From: Trichobilharzia regenti
Taxonomy: Eukaryota > Platyhelminthes > Trematoda > Strigeidida > Schistosomatidae
DNA: 64,000 nucleotides
NCBI GenBank assembly: GCA_944472135.2
Contig: OX235265.1
Location: 53,021,112-53,085,111, forward strand
Direction of reading: 5' to 3'
This document shows, piece by piece, positions 11,350-20,690 of this stretch. Each line of letters begins with the position of its first letter. Position 1 is the first letter of the stretch. A program made the translations under genes and the position numbers. A model generated the notes under the pieces. That model was not told the DNA's origin. It worked only from the letters and a program-made list of their open reading frames with translations, and made no database searches.

Positions 11350-14159
11350 TGTAATACCATTTCCCTTATATGTCTTGTTTTATTATAAAAAATCGGAATA
11401 TTGAGTAATCTGAAGATAAACATGCCTAAAATTAGGCTTTCATTAACTAACTCTACAGGAGCACTGAAATTAATTGATACACATAGAGAAGGCAAATTAG
11501 GTAATTTATCTTTTACTGCGGAAAACAAACAGGTATGGTTTTGAAGAGTCGGTGTACTTCACTGGCACGGGGTGTTTTTTATACCGCATTCTTTACGCGT
11601 TATTATTTCACTGATAGTAGCTCCGATGAACTGAATTTGTAAGAAGAAGCCTTTTTCGGAACTGTTGGTGCTTTGACTTGACTTGGCTTTGGATTCATTT
11701 TTTGTCGATGAATTTCTCTGTGTAACGGTTTTCAGCCAGTAACTGTTTAATATTACTGAACTCTTCCTTGAAACATTCATCAGAGCAGACTACTGCTGCT
11801 CTGTAGACCTAAGGGTATTAGATTGCGTGTGTACTTCAATGGTTTGAAGTTGAGAAAATTAGTATACTGACCAGGTGATTTAGGTTTACTGTAGACACTT
11901 CTTATTGTACCGTCCTATTTTCTTGTCATAAAGAAGTCTAGGGATGAAATATGGAGTTTCTTTCTTCCTCGAGGTTAAAATTAGTTTCAGGATGGATATC
12001 ATATGAAGAATGTCAGTCAGTATTACACATGTAGTGAGACAATTTACCCCCTTTTTTACCAGAATTTTATATTTGTTTTGAACCACTGAAGATACAAAAT
12101 AGAACGCTTGTGTTTCTTCGCATTATAGTTTTAATTATAGTATGAAGTTAAGTGAACTGGATTTATATATAAGCTGTTTCTGGATTTCAGTCGTATCAGA
12201 TAATGTTTTAAAATATGAGGTTATTTGATCGACCTAGATAAGCTTTCATGTTATCATTTAGTAATGGCTGTTAATGTCACGCTTTTGGGTGTATTATGCC
12301 TTAATCTTCTGTAAACTGCTGTTTTGTTGTTACTGTGTTTAGTAGAATTTTAGATTTGTTTGTCTGAATACTTCTTGTTTTTAAGCACACTTATTATTTA
12401 AGTATGTGTGTTAATATGAAAGATATAGAATAAGAACACTTAGATTAATATGGTGGTAACTAGAGATGGAGCGAGGCCTCAGTCTTTGTCGATTTCAAAC
12501 CGTAAACTTACAGGCCACAGTATATCAACACTATGAGATTTGATCTTAATCTCATCCATCATAGAAGTGATTCTAATGTCGTGTTATTGAATAGTCAGTA
12601 CATGGATTATTAGTGGGTAAGTTACAATTAAGACCATTTAGTTACTTACTTCCATTGTGCAATAGGTAGAGTTCCTGATTTGACGTCTTCTGTGACCGGA
12701 ATTCTCTCTTTAGCTTACATTATTACCGAACAAACTTAGCATAGATTCAGTCAGCTTGATATATGTCCATGAAGTATGCATCAGGATCTATGGTATCAGT
12801 TGTACAATAGGCATTAAATGACACAAATGCTGTAACACTGATAGTATTTTCACTGTATCGGGAATTTGAGTTGAGGAGATATATTGTATCGATTGAACAG
12901 CAAAACGTGCAATTCACAATTTTACCTCATTTCTTCTTATGATTGTGGGCTTGTATTCTTCACTGGTACCATACCAGAATGAGACAATTTACTGTTTCGA
13001 GTGTGTTTATAACATATCCTAACAACGACGCTTATTGTACCGTTTCTCCGTCCATATAATGACATAAGCTATATATTATTTAGATATTTGACATTAAATT
13101 ATGAATTAATAGAATTTTTATGAGCTATTTATTTGGATGGCTTCAGAGTCGTTCCTACTATTTGACAGTAAATATTGCTTCATAGTCACATGCAGGCTTT
13201 AATCTTCAATAGAAAACATATCAAATTACATTATTATGATTTCATGTTGCTATATGTGACCTATTTCTTCTGAAATTCTTCCTATTTGTTTGTATCCAAG
13301 TTGTTCTCACCCCATATCATCTCCCACTGTGTCTTGATTTTTGAACACCTACTGTCTAATTTCTCTTTGTCACAAAACATACACTGAAAGTTTTATACAA
13401 AGCGACCAGTAATTTTTATTAAACTGAAGAGGATAATTCGTTCTTTGAGATAAGTAGTTTCAATAGTATTTTTACTTTGTATATTTAGTACTACTTATTA
13501 AAAATGTATAAATATTGTAATTTTCAGTATAGATTTATTAACTGTGTGATTAATCACCCGTATAAATACCGCTATGTCGTAGTCCCCGTTAACTTTCTAA
13601 CTATTCTGAATGAGGTTGATTTCGAAAATATTTAGAAAAATTTTCAAACAGGGTGACAACAATCTCACCTGCAGATTTTTTTCACTGAAACAATTTCCTT
13701 ATACCATATGAATACATATTAATTCTGGATGACATAATTGTGAAGGTATTAGTTTAATAACTTACTCGTACTCAAATTTCTATTTTAAAAGTAGAAAATC
13801 TCTCAACTTTTCAGATTCTGTTTAGTAATTCTTATTTGTTTACATTATCGTAGGGTATTAAATGAATCAATTTTATTATATGTGAAAACTGTTGTGTTGT
13901 TTATAATATTACTTCTCAGAAGAATGGATGCTTGGTGACCTAATTGAATAATATACAGTTTATTATAATGATGCTGTTTAAATTATCTCAAGCACACCTA
14001 GTTGATACCTTGAATTTCGTTTAAATGAGGCAATTAACAGTTTTAATTAGTGGGTCATTATAGTAAAATGAAGAAACTGAATATTGTAGAATAAAATTGT
14101 TTTCTATTATTTAATTATCTTATATATGTTTCCACGTATGTATTTGTTACTATTTTATT

Positions 14160-14353
14160 TATTTTATTTTTTTTTTTGATTACGGCTTGATTCCACACCG
14201 TATTTTCGGTACAAGTATGGAATTTTCAGCATGGATATCGGTAGCTCAAATTTTGCAGGCCGACCATAGAGGTCAGGTGTGCGTCGGCAGGGGATCGAAC
14301 CTGGGACCATGTGCATGGTCGGTGAGAGTCCTAACCACTGTGCCACCGACGCA
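14160..14353 (-). mobile_element. tRNA-derived SINE, family 1
   Basis: On the minus strand the 5' head (14352-14281) is tRNA-like. GCGTCGG at the 5' end pairs perfectly with CCGACGC at the 3' side as a 7-bp acceptor stem, with an A-box-like TGGCACAGTGG and a perfect B box GGTTCGATCC (14292-14301). The D and anticodon arms do not fold properly, and a palindromic ACCATG-CA-CATGGT sits where the anticodon arm should be. A body of about 100 bp follows, then a poly(A)-rich tail (the T-rich tract at 14154-14178 on plus). A second copy lies at 15825-16012. I found no convincing target-site duplication. Confidence 0.82.
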
Positions 14354-14930
14354 CATCTATTAGAATTACTTAGTAACACTCAAAGGATTATTGTTTTTTA
14401 TTGATACCTTCGATTTCCTGTTGATATATCTGGCTTGAATTGATTAGCTTTATGTTGGTTATTTGAATGGATGCCTCCACATTACAATAGTTAAATAGCC
14501 TAATCCATTATACTTGGTAGTGTAAAATGATGGCTGCTGGGTTAAAGCCTCAGTGGTAAAAATTATGTCACTATGAAGCAGGTACATCTATTTGAGAAAT
14601 CCAAAAAAGACAACTCGTGGACGCTGTAGTTGACTTCTAGCCGGAATCAAACCAGTAACTGGAAACTTTAGATAAGGTCTTTTATTTCAAGATTTCTTTT
14701 CAATAGAACTACTCTGTCTAATGACTAACAGATTTTCAAAGTAAATTGAGAGGGGATGAAATGACTTTAAACGAGTAGCCTGGTTCAGATAATATTTATC
14801 TTACACTATGTAGAATTTATTTGATCTGCTATTCAGTTAATTTCCGTTATTTCCCTAAAGAGGAGTAATTTCTCTAAAAATAATGGTAAACTTTAACATT
14901 TACACTCTCAAATAACGCTTTTTTATTACT

Positions 14931-15560
14931 CCCTTCGGTTCCGAATGGAACATCGGGCTTCAACAGTACATCTCTATTTCATCCTGTCTCCTGAAGTTCT
15001 TAATTGGCTCCAAGACTACACATAGGCCATCATCTCCTCCTCACACGATCTCTTCCAAGTCACCCACAGACGCCTAGCTCATTGGTTCCCATTCACGTTC
15101 CACTCGAAGCACTTCCTGGAGTTAGATATCATTCATTGACGTGTGTCGACTCCATCTCCATTCTCTTCAGCATATTTATTGGGTAATGGGTTCTTTGTTG
15201 CTTCTTTACTGGAAATCCTCCTTGTTGCTTATCCTTTCTGGCTGACCATCTGATCTTCAGTATGGAGTCGGCGAAAGCATCTGCTGGTGAAAGTCTGCAG
15301 TAACCTGTTAGAAATGATTTCCGTAACATGCTCACCAAGTCTGTGAACCATATAGAAGCACTAACTAAATTGACATTAGTGTTAAAAATCCGAATCTTGT
15401 TCTTAATGCTGATTGCAGTAGATTTTCAGATAGATCTCAGATTAGTGGACTTCTGTCGTTCTTTTTCGATTTTGGCTTTGACATCTTCATCTGTGTCGCC
15501 CTCGATTGAAACGATACTGTCTAGATAAGTGAAGGAAGTGACTTCCTTCAAATTTCTATT
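14931..15560 (-). pseudogene. RTE-clade LINE, 3' fragment
   Basis: Read on the minus strand from about 15555, the post-RT region of an RTE is clear: EVTSFTYLDSIVSIEG, then VKAKIEKERQK, then NKIRIFNTNV. A stop follows LRSI, and the frame changes after NTNV (the family usually continues VLLYG.ETW). A later frame (15338-15129) carries the KIRW segment. The 3' end, at 14931 on plus, matches the terminal bases of the RTE at 30677 (ccgaatggaacatcgggctt versus ccgagtggaatatagtgctt). The fragment is 5'-truncated and inactive. Confidence 0.85.
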
Positions 15561-15824
15561 CTACTGTCCGGTCCTGAGCCTGGAAAGAGAGGATGTAGAG
15601 CTACCCTACAGCAGAAAATCAACCCAGATGCCATTTATAAATTTGAGTTACATCAAAAGTAGATAGAGCTTTTATAAACATTTTGAAGAATTACTTTGTA
15701 TTTCGTACCGATGAAATACAAACGTAATTTCGGAGAATAACACGATGCTATTCTGTTATTCGCAAAATTTAACTGGATAATTTACTTATCCATAGGTGGA
15801 GTGTTTCGCAATTGAGAAAAACTT

Positions 15825-16012
15825 ATTGTTTTTTTGATATACAGCTTGATTCCACACTGTATTTTTGGTACAAGTATTGAATTTTATGCATGGATATCGG
15901 TAGCCCAAATTTTGCAGCCCGACCATAGATATCAGGTGTGCGTCGGCAGGGGCTCGAACCTCAAACCGTGTGCATGGTCGGCGAGAGTCCCAACCACTGT
16001 GCCACCTACGCA
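15825..16012 (-). mobile_element. tRNA-derived SINE, family 1 (second copy)
   Basis: Diverged copy of the 14160-14353 SINE in the same orientation. The tRNA-like head is 16011-15940, with the B box at 15951-15960 mutated to GGTTCGAGCC. The acceptor stem is weakened by substitution (CCTACGC opposite GCGTCGG). The body contains the same gattccacactgtattttt block, and the tail is T-rich on plus (about 15829-15836). Confidence 0.8.
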
Positions 16013-16841
16013 CACACCAAAGAGTACCGTGTGGTTATTTTGTGGATATATCATTAGTATTCCATTCGATGTACAGTGATGGGGGAGGGGCGGGGCGTGC
16101 ATGGCAGAAGAAACAGGATGACAGATTGATTAAAACATGTCAAGTACTGCAATATGCCAAACCTCTGTGACTATCGTACAGACTACGGCTTCTTCTCACA
16201 AACGGTTCGTTCTAGTGTGCTTTTTCAGCCCCCAGTAAGATCAAAGATCTGTTTATTGTCTTCTAATGCTTGTTAATAGACAGTCGTATTAAGTCGTTAC
16301 AATAGTAGTATGTACTATCATGCATTTATTTAAATACACTCATCTGTATGATACAAAACCTACTAACCCAATTTTATAATTAACAAACAAATATATTACT
16401 GCATAATGGCTCTTTCTACAGTTTATCACTCAATCTATTACTAATAACATCCTGAATGTATGTACACTGTCAGGAATAAACATTACTACCCGTTTCACTT
16501 AGATTGGAATGTGAAATTTGTAATTCTAGAGAAATCCTATTCTATAAACAACTGAAAAGCAATAAATAATAAATGAATATTCATAATTAAGTAACATTTT
16601 TGAAGATGAATTAAACGCTAGTTGTCTTCTTATTGATAATTTGGTCATAAAAAGCGCTTACCCCATTATGTGTACATGCCTTCTGTTGTGTACGCCTGTA
16701 TGCATAACTAAACATGCGAATACAGCACACAGTTATGCATATATTGAATCATTAGAAAATTATTATAATGAAAGTCGGATGGAAGTTAATCCAGACTTCA
16801 CAGTGAATAGGAAAGAAGTGTAGATCTAAATTTGCACTAAC
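16013..16841. other. Unassigned AT-rich stretch
   Basis: Includes a short G-rich patch (16080-16097) and AT-rich DNA. The open frames of 60-81 codons here partly run through the SINE head and have no recognisable domain. No gene is supported. Confidence 0.5.
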
Positions 16842-16978
16842 AGCACCATTCTATTATGGGTAAATTTTGTTTTGATAAAGTCTCACAGTGTTATACAGTA
16901 ATGTTTACTGATGACGTTTCGAGCACAATTTATTGCTCATAATCATATCAAGGTAATCACACGACTTCCTAAATTCAT

Positions 16979-17287
16979 TTATATAGTTCCATTGTTTCTC
17001 TCTTGATTTTCACTTGATTTGATTGGTAATAGTATTTTCCATATTACAGGTATGAGTGACGAGTCATTCCTATTGCATGTGTTGGGTGTAGACTCGATGA
17101 ACCAGGATTCAGTAATCAATCTCTCCCTCCACCTATATAGATTACTTTTTAGAATTTTAACTCTATCCCACCCTATTGTGTGGTTGTTTGTTATTGCGTG
17201 AAGTGCAATAGCTGAGCTTTTTTCTAAATTACTTATCTTTTCAGGGTCAACCATTCTTACCTTAGCTAAATTCTTATGCTCTGACAA
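16979..17287 (-). pseudogene. PLE A GIY-YIG endonuclease, C-terminal part
   Basis: 102 codons reading SEHKNLAKVRM, then ALHAITNNHTIGWDRVKIL, then RERLITESWFIES. This is the second half of a PLE GIY-YIG endonuclease, including the N.H.I.W block and the conserved Glu in the ERL.TESWFI helix. It is separated from the domain start (ending YIGQTSRSG at 17293) by a TAG and a one-base shift. The last 30 or so codons lie inside the inverted arm and so also occur in reverse at 18157-18260. Confidence 0.88.
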
Positions 17288-17292
17288 TCTGA

Positions 17293-18179
17293 CTACCCTG
17301 ACCTACTAGTTTGACCTATGTAGTTGACCTCACAGTCATTGCATGATATTTTGTAAATAATATTATTTTGTCTAATTGGGTCAACTGGGTCCTTTAACCT
17401 ACAGAGCTTGTCCCTGAGTGAGTTTGTAGGTTTAAATGCCACCCTAATCCCTATTTTATTCAGAATCCTACGTAGTGTCTCAGATTTCCCCTCTTTATAT
17501 GGTATAACTGTGGATGACTTATATTCTTTCTTATTTATGTTATTATTACTAGTTTCACAATTATTTTTATTTTGTTTTTGGCCTTTAATGATCTTCCTAA
17601 TGAATTTTATAGGATAGTTATTCAACACCAACGCTCATGTTTTAATTCATCATTTAGATCTTTTTTTGTGCTACTTAGTGCCACTGCTCGGTTTGTTAAA
17701 CATTTAACTAAGCCTGCCTTAACAGTTAAAGAATGAGACGAATTTAAGTCTAAATATCTATTAGAATGTGTTGGTTTTCTATAAACACAAGTGTGTAGTT
17801 TGCCTTCTTCTATTCTTTTTATCATACAATCTAACATAGCTAATTCTCCTTGTTCATTTTCCGATTCAAATGTGAATTTTGTTCCCTCAACTTGTGAGTT
17901 TATATGTGTCAAGAAGCTAGAGATGTGTTCTGTTTTTAACACTGTGAAAGTGTCATCCACATATCTCCACCATATTTTCGGAGTAGGGTTAAATGTTTTA
18001 AGAGCAATATTTTCCCAGCTGTCCATAAATATGTCTGCTACGATAGGGGATATTGGTGATCCCAATGCTACACCTTCTGTTTGTCTATATATTTTGCCTT
18101 GGAACTTAAAGATAGTAGATGTGAGACATAAATGAATCCCTAATATAATTTCTTCAATGCAATAGGAATGACTCGTCAC
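17293..18179 (-). pseudogene. PLE A reverse transcriptase (C-terminal half) and linker, frameshifted
   Basis: Frame 18179-17622 holds RT motif B (GVALGSPISPIVADIFM) and motif C with an intact YVDD (WWRYVDDTFTV). The PLE-typical LAMLDCMI, then TCVYRKPTHSNRYL region follows. The first residues (MTSHSYC) come from the inverted arm, not the RT. A frameshift near 17630 moves reading into 17631-17293, which holds the RT-EN linker (VLNNYPIKFIRKI) and the start of the GIY-YIG domain (NIIYKISCNDCEVNYIGQTS). RT motifs 1 to A are missing, so it cannot work, though the YVDD pair is preserved. RT synthesis at an EN nick is the family's known mode. Confidence 0.9.
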
Positions 18180-18437
18180 TCATACCTGTAATATGGAAAA
18201 TACTATTACCAATCAAATCAAGTGAAAGTCAAGAGAAAACAATGGAACTATATAAATGAATTTAGGAAGTCGTGTGATTACCTTGATATGATTATGAGCA
18301 ATAAATTGTGCTCGAAACGTCATCAGTAAACATTACTGTATAACACTGTGAGACTTTATCAAAACAAAATTTACCCATAATGGAATTACACTCTACCACA
18401 GAGCACAAGTTTTATTCTTATATCAAGCATCATTCTA

Positions 18438-20000
18438 ATTATAATTATTGTGATTATTACTGTGCATACTATGACCATATATAGTTGGTGCAGGCATTTC
18501 TATTCATGTTAAGCAACAACAGGATATAATAATAATGGTAAAGCTTTATTTACTTTATTTATTTATTTATTAAGACAGTATGCGAATATACGGCACAAAA
18601 ATTTTCAGCGTATTCAGTTCCAAAGTACTTTCTCCTTCACACAAGCTTCACATGTAAAGTAATAATCTGAAGGATATCTTCATTTCGTTGAAGAACTGTA
18701 CAGCGTTCACTTGGGAGCAAGTTAAAACATAGCGCAAGCTTGTGTGTAGGTCATTTGATATAACTGGACGATTAAAACAATGATAAATCCAGATGAAATC
18801 AAGCATTTTGGAGGAAAGTAATTTCGGTAGCCCAATGATTTAAGCAGGGCGCCTTATATACATCATCTGTGCCTTATGTTTTTCCAATACTTATCACTTA
18901 CTTACTTCTTGTGCTTTCAGTCTATTGACTAATGCAATGTGCCTGATATGTCAATCTAATTTTAACTAATACATCACTCTAGTTACTTAGTTCTTCTCAT
19001 GTATTCTTACCGCATGCCTTGAACACTCAATCTTGAGTCCTTTACATGTTTAAGCATCAAAACGTCGATAGATAAGACTTCTTGTATAAGACTCGTCCCC
19101 AGGATTTTGAACTGTAGTCAAAGTAGGTTATATTCAAGATAGTTTAGAAGTAACGAATGAGAAAACATCCTTCTTTCTTTGAATTTTTACTACATTCCTA
19201 AAACAATTTTAAAAAGTCACTATTATCGAAGCAGAGAAATTATCCATTCGTATTTCTCAGGTTACCTTCATTGGCTCCTTAAGATTATTTTGTAGCGGTG
19301 TAGACAAGCAGCAGATACAAAGCGAAATTTAATTTGATCACGTAGAAACGTGTTAATCTAGTTAGAGAACTCGTCTAAAAGATTGTCTGTTTATAAGAAA
19401 GATTGGTTGGTACTACTATGAAGGCAATAGACGAATCTAAAATTCACATAAATTTATTCAGTTTCCAGTGGCGAAAACTGTTATCATGGAATATATTATC
19501 GAATAATACCTCAGCGTGCAATATAAGTTGAAATAGAAATAAAATGAACGATATGTATATGTAATCAAGTTAAATTAAAGCATAATATTGATTTATTGTT
19601 CATTGACCATGCGTATAAATCATTTCAAGTGCTATAAGTCTATTATTTGTGGTCATTCGAAATGTTGAAACTATATACATCCAGTTAGTTTAATTCAGTT
19701 CAAAATTTTCAGAATCTAACCGCTTGAGATATTTTTATCCGCTGTCTATTTCATCACTGTCAGTAGAATAATTTCTGTTGGTATGTTATCACAACTAAAC
19801 ATTTTCCTTCATACAGTTATTTGACAAATCCATAGTTTTTGACTAGACGCAAATTAATTGTAAATGGGTGAAAATAATTTACATTTTTTTACAACAGATC
19901 TCAAGATTTCAGTATCTCAGAATTTACTATGCATCAAAACAATTGTTTACTTGACGTTATAACTTTATATAAACCCAAAGAATATATTGAAACTTATCCG
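18438..20000. other. Unassigned AT-rich stretch
   Basis: About 1.6 kb of AT-rich DNA with no open frame of note, no recognisable element end and no tRNA-like box. Nothing is supported here. Confidence 0.6.
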
Positions 20001-20013
20001 AATTAGAAGATAT

Positions 20014-20251
20014 TTATAATAATAATTTTTCCTTCACATTCCCAGTGGAACATAGGGCTTCAGGCTACTGGCTTGAAATTTCTGTAGCAGTGTTTATTTT
20101 TACAGGATGGGGTTCCTAGCCTCGTGCCCAACCTTTCCTGTCTACCAGAATTATATCTGGCTTAGCGAGGTAAAGGAGTGCGTCGATCGCGGATCGAACC
20201 CCGGACCATGTGCACGGTCGACGAGCGTCCTAAGCGCTGTACCACGGACGC
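20014..20251 (-). mobile_element. tRNA-derived SINE, family 2, with RTE-like body and tail and 13-bp TSD
   Basis: Flanked by a perfect 13-bp direct repeat, aattagaagatat, at 20001-20013 and 20252-20264. On the minus strand the head is tRNA-like (TGGTACAGCGC as A box, GGTTCGATCC as B box at 20191-20200). The middle matches the 5' end of the RTE (RTE TTGGGCATAGGGCTAGCGAC; SINE TTGGGCACGAGGCTAGGAAC). The 3' part matches the RTE 3' end (gaagccctatgttccactgg; RTE gaagcactatattccactcg) and ends in (ATT/TAA)n. This is the layout of a SINE relying on RTE reverse transcriptase. A decayed relative lies at 28250-28485. Confidence 0.88.
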
Positions 20252-20497
20252 AATTAGAAGATATACACATGTGGAAAAACTTAATATCTTCTTTTGATGA
20301 AGAACGCTATTCTGAGATTTTGTAAACTCCGGTTTAATAATACTTTGATAAAGCTATTAGCATTAAATAGCGAAACGCCAGTGAAAACAATATCGCTTCG
20401 TTCTTCATTCATTGAGAAACACAAAAAACCTTTATTATAATGAATATCATATACCCGATGTCCAAATGTTTTCAAACCGTTAAAAGTGAACTTATTA

Positions 20498-20628
20498 ATA
20501 TATGTGTAAAACTTGGCCTCCGTGGTGGTAAGGAATTCCATATTAGTTTGTTTATTAGATGTATCACACTGAAACAGTATTGTATACTGGATGACGTTAC
20601 GAACACAATTTATTGTTCATAATCAAAT
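20498..20628 (-). repeat. PLE terminal module (left member of an inverted pair)
   Basis: On the minus strand it reads gattatgaacaataaattgt, gttcgtaacgtcatc, an imperfect GTGTGATACATCTAATAAAC block and caagttttacacatat. It matches 24763-24926 (plus) except for about 45 bp missing here. The pair faces outward around the RTE copy at 20690-23360. Confidence 0.75.
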
Positions 20629-20631
20629 CCA

Positions 20632-20635
<4 letters not shown>

Positions 20636-20676
<41 letters not shown>

Positions 20677-20690
20677 GTATATATATATAT
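20636..20690. repeat. (TA)n microsatellite
   Basis: About 55 bp of TA dinucleotides with two TGTA interruptions, directly abutting the truncated 5' end of the RTE copy. Other TA tracts lie beside the RTE ends at 30653, 33633 and 46107. Confidence 0.9.

Larger units (their letters stand above)
1..14086. repeat. Tandem array of a 5,010-bp unit (partial + 2 complete copies)
   Basis: Base 1 onward recurs at 5011 and 10021 with no net length change. Similarity of the last copy to the others stops after base 14086, where copies 1 and 2 continue at 4067 and 9077 into a foldback. That sets the phase: the window opens inside a unit (1-4066 is its end), followed by complete units 4067-9076 and 9077-14086. 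I saw only isolated substitutions, for example A/G at 4584 versus 9594, A/G near 13731 and A/T at 14069. Each unit holds, in order, a foldback with a tRNA-like loop, a minus-strand RTE fragment, an ATT-rich microsatellite, two PLE endonuclease relics and AT-rich DNA. The left end of the array is outside the window. The near-perfect identity means recent amplification, homogenisation or an assembly effect. Confidence 0.95.
9077..14086. repeat. Complete 5,010-bp tandem unit, last copy of array
   Basis: This is the last complete unit, bounded on the right by unrelated DNA beginning tagaataaaa at 14087. It has the same contents as the preceding unit, shifted by 5,010 bp. Private differences include a g in place of a near 13731 and a t in place of a at 14069, close to its right end. 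Confidence 0.9.
16854..18425 (-). mobile_element. Penelope-like element A with inverted terminal repeats and target-site duplication
   Basis: A 1.57-kb PLE on the minus strand. Its ends are inverted repeats of about 225 bp (16854-17078 and 18157-18381), and a further PLE end sequence reaches 18425. A 12-bp direct repeat with one mismatch flanks it: agcaccattcta at 16842-16853 and agcatcattcta at 18426-18437. The element is truncated at its RT end: the RT frame begins at IEEIILG exactly where the inverted arm stops. Each arm carries the 3' end of the endonuclease coding region plus the terminal module with CGAAACGTCATC. Coding content is described separately. Confidence 0.85.

Noticed and set aside
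1..14086. CRISPR-like or viral repeat array
   Set aside because: The unit is 5 kb and made of retroelement debris in eukaryotic AT-rich DNA; there are no short repeats with unique spacers and no viral structural genes.
14281..14352. Functional tRNA gene
   Set aside because: The acceptor stem and B box are good, but the D and anticodon arms do not fold and the sequence is fused to a SINE body with a poly(A)-type tail. The same applies to the tRNA-like stretches at 4166-4243, 15940-16011 and 20180-20251.
16905..16951. Canonical hammerhead ribozyme in PLE ends (CTGATGA near GAAAC)
   Set aside because: On plus, CTGATGA is not followed by a stem and GAAA. On minus, GAAAC-GTC is present with a stem but the CUGAUGA box is degenerate. 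It is kept only as a hypothesis in the findings, not as an RNA feature.
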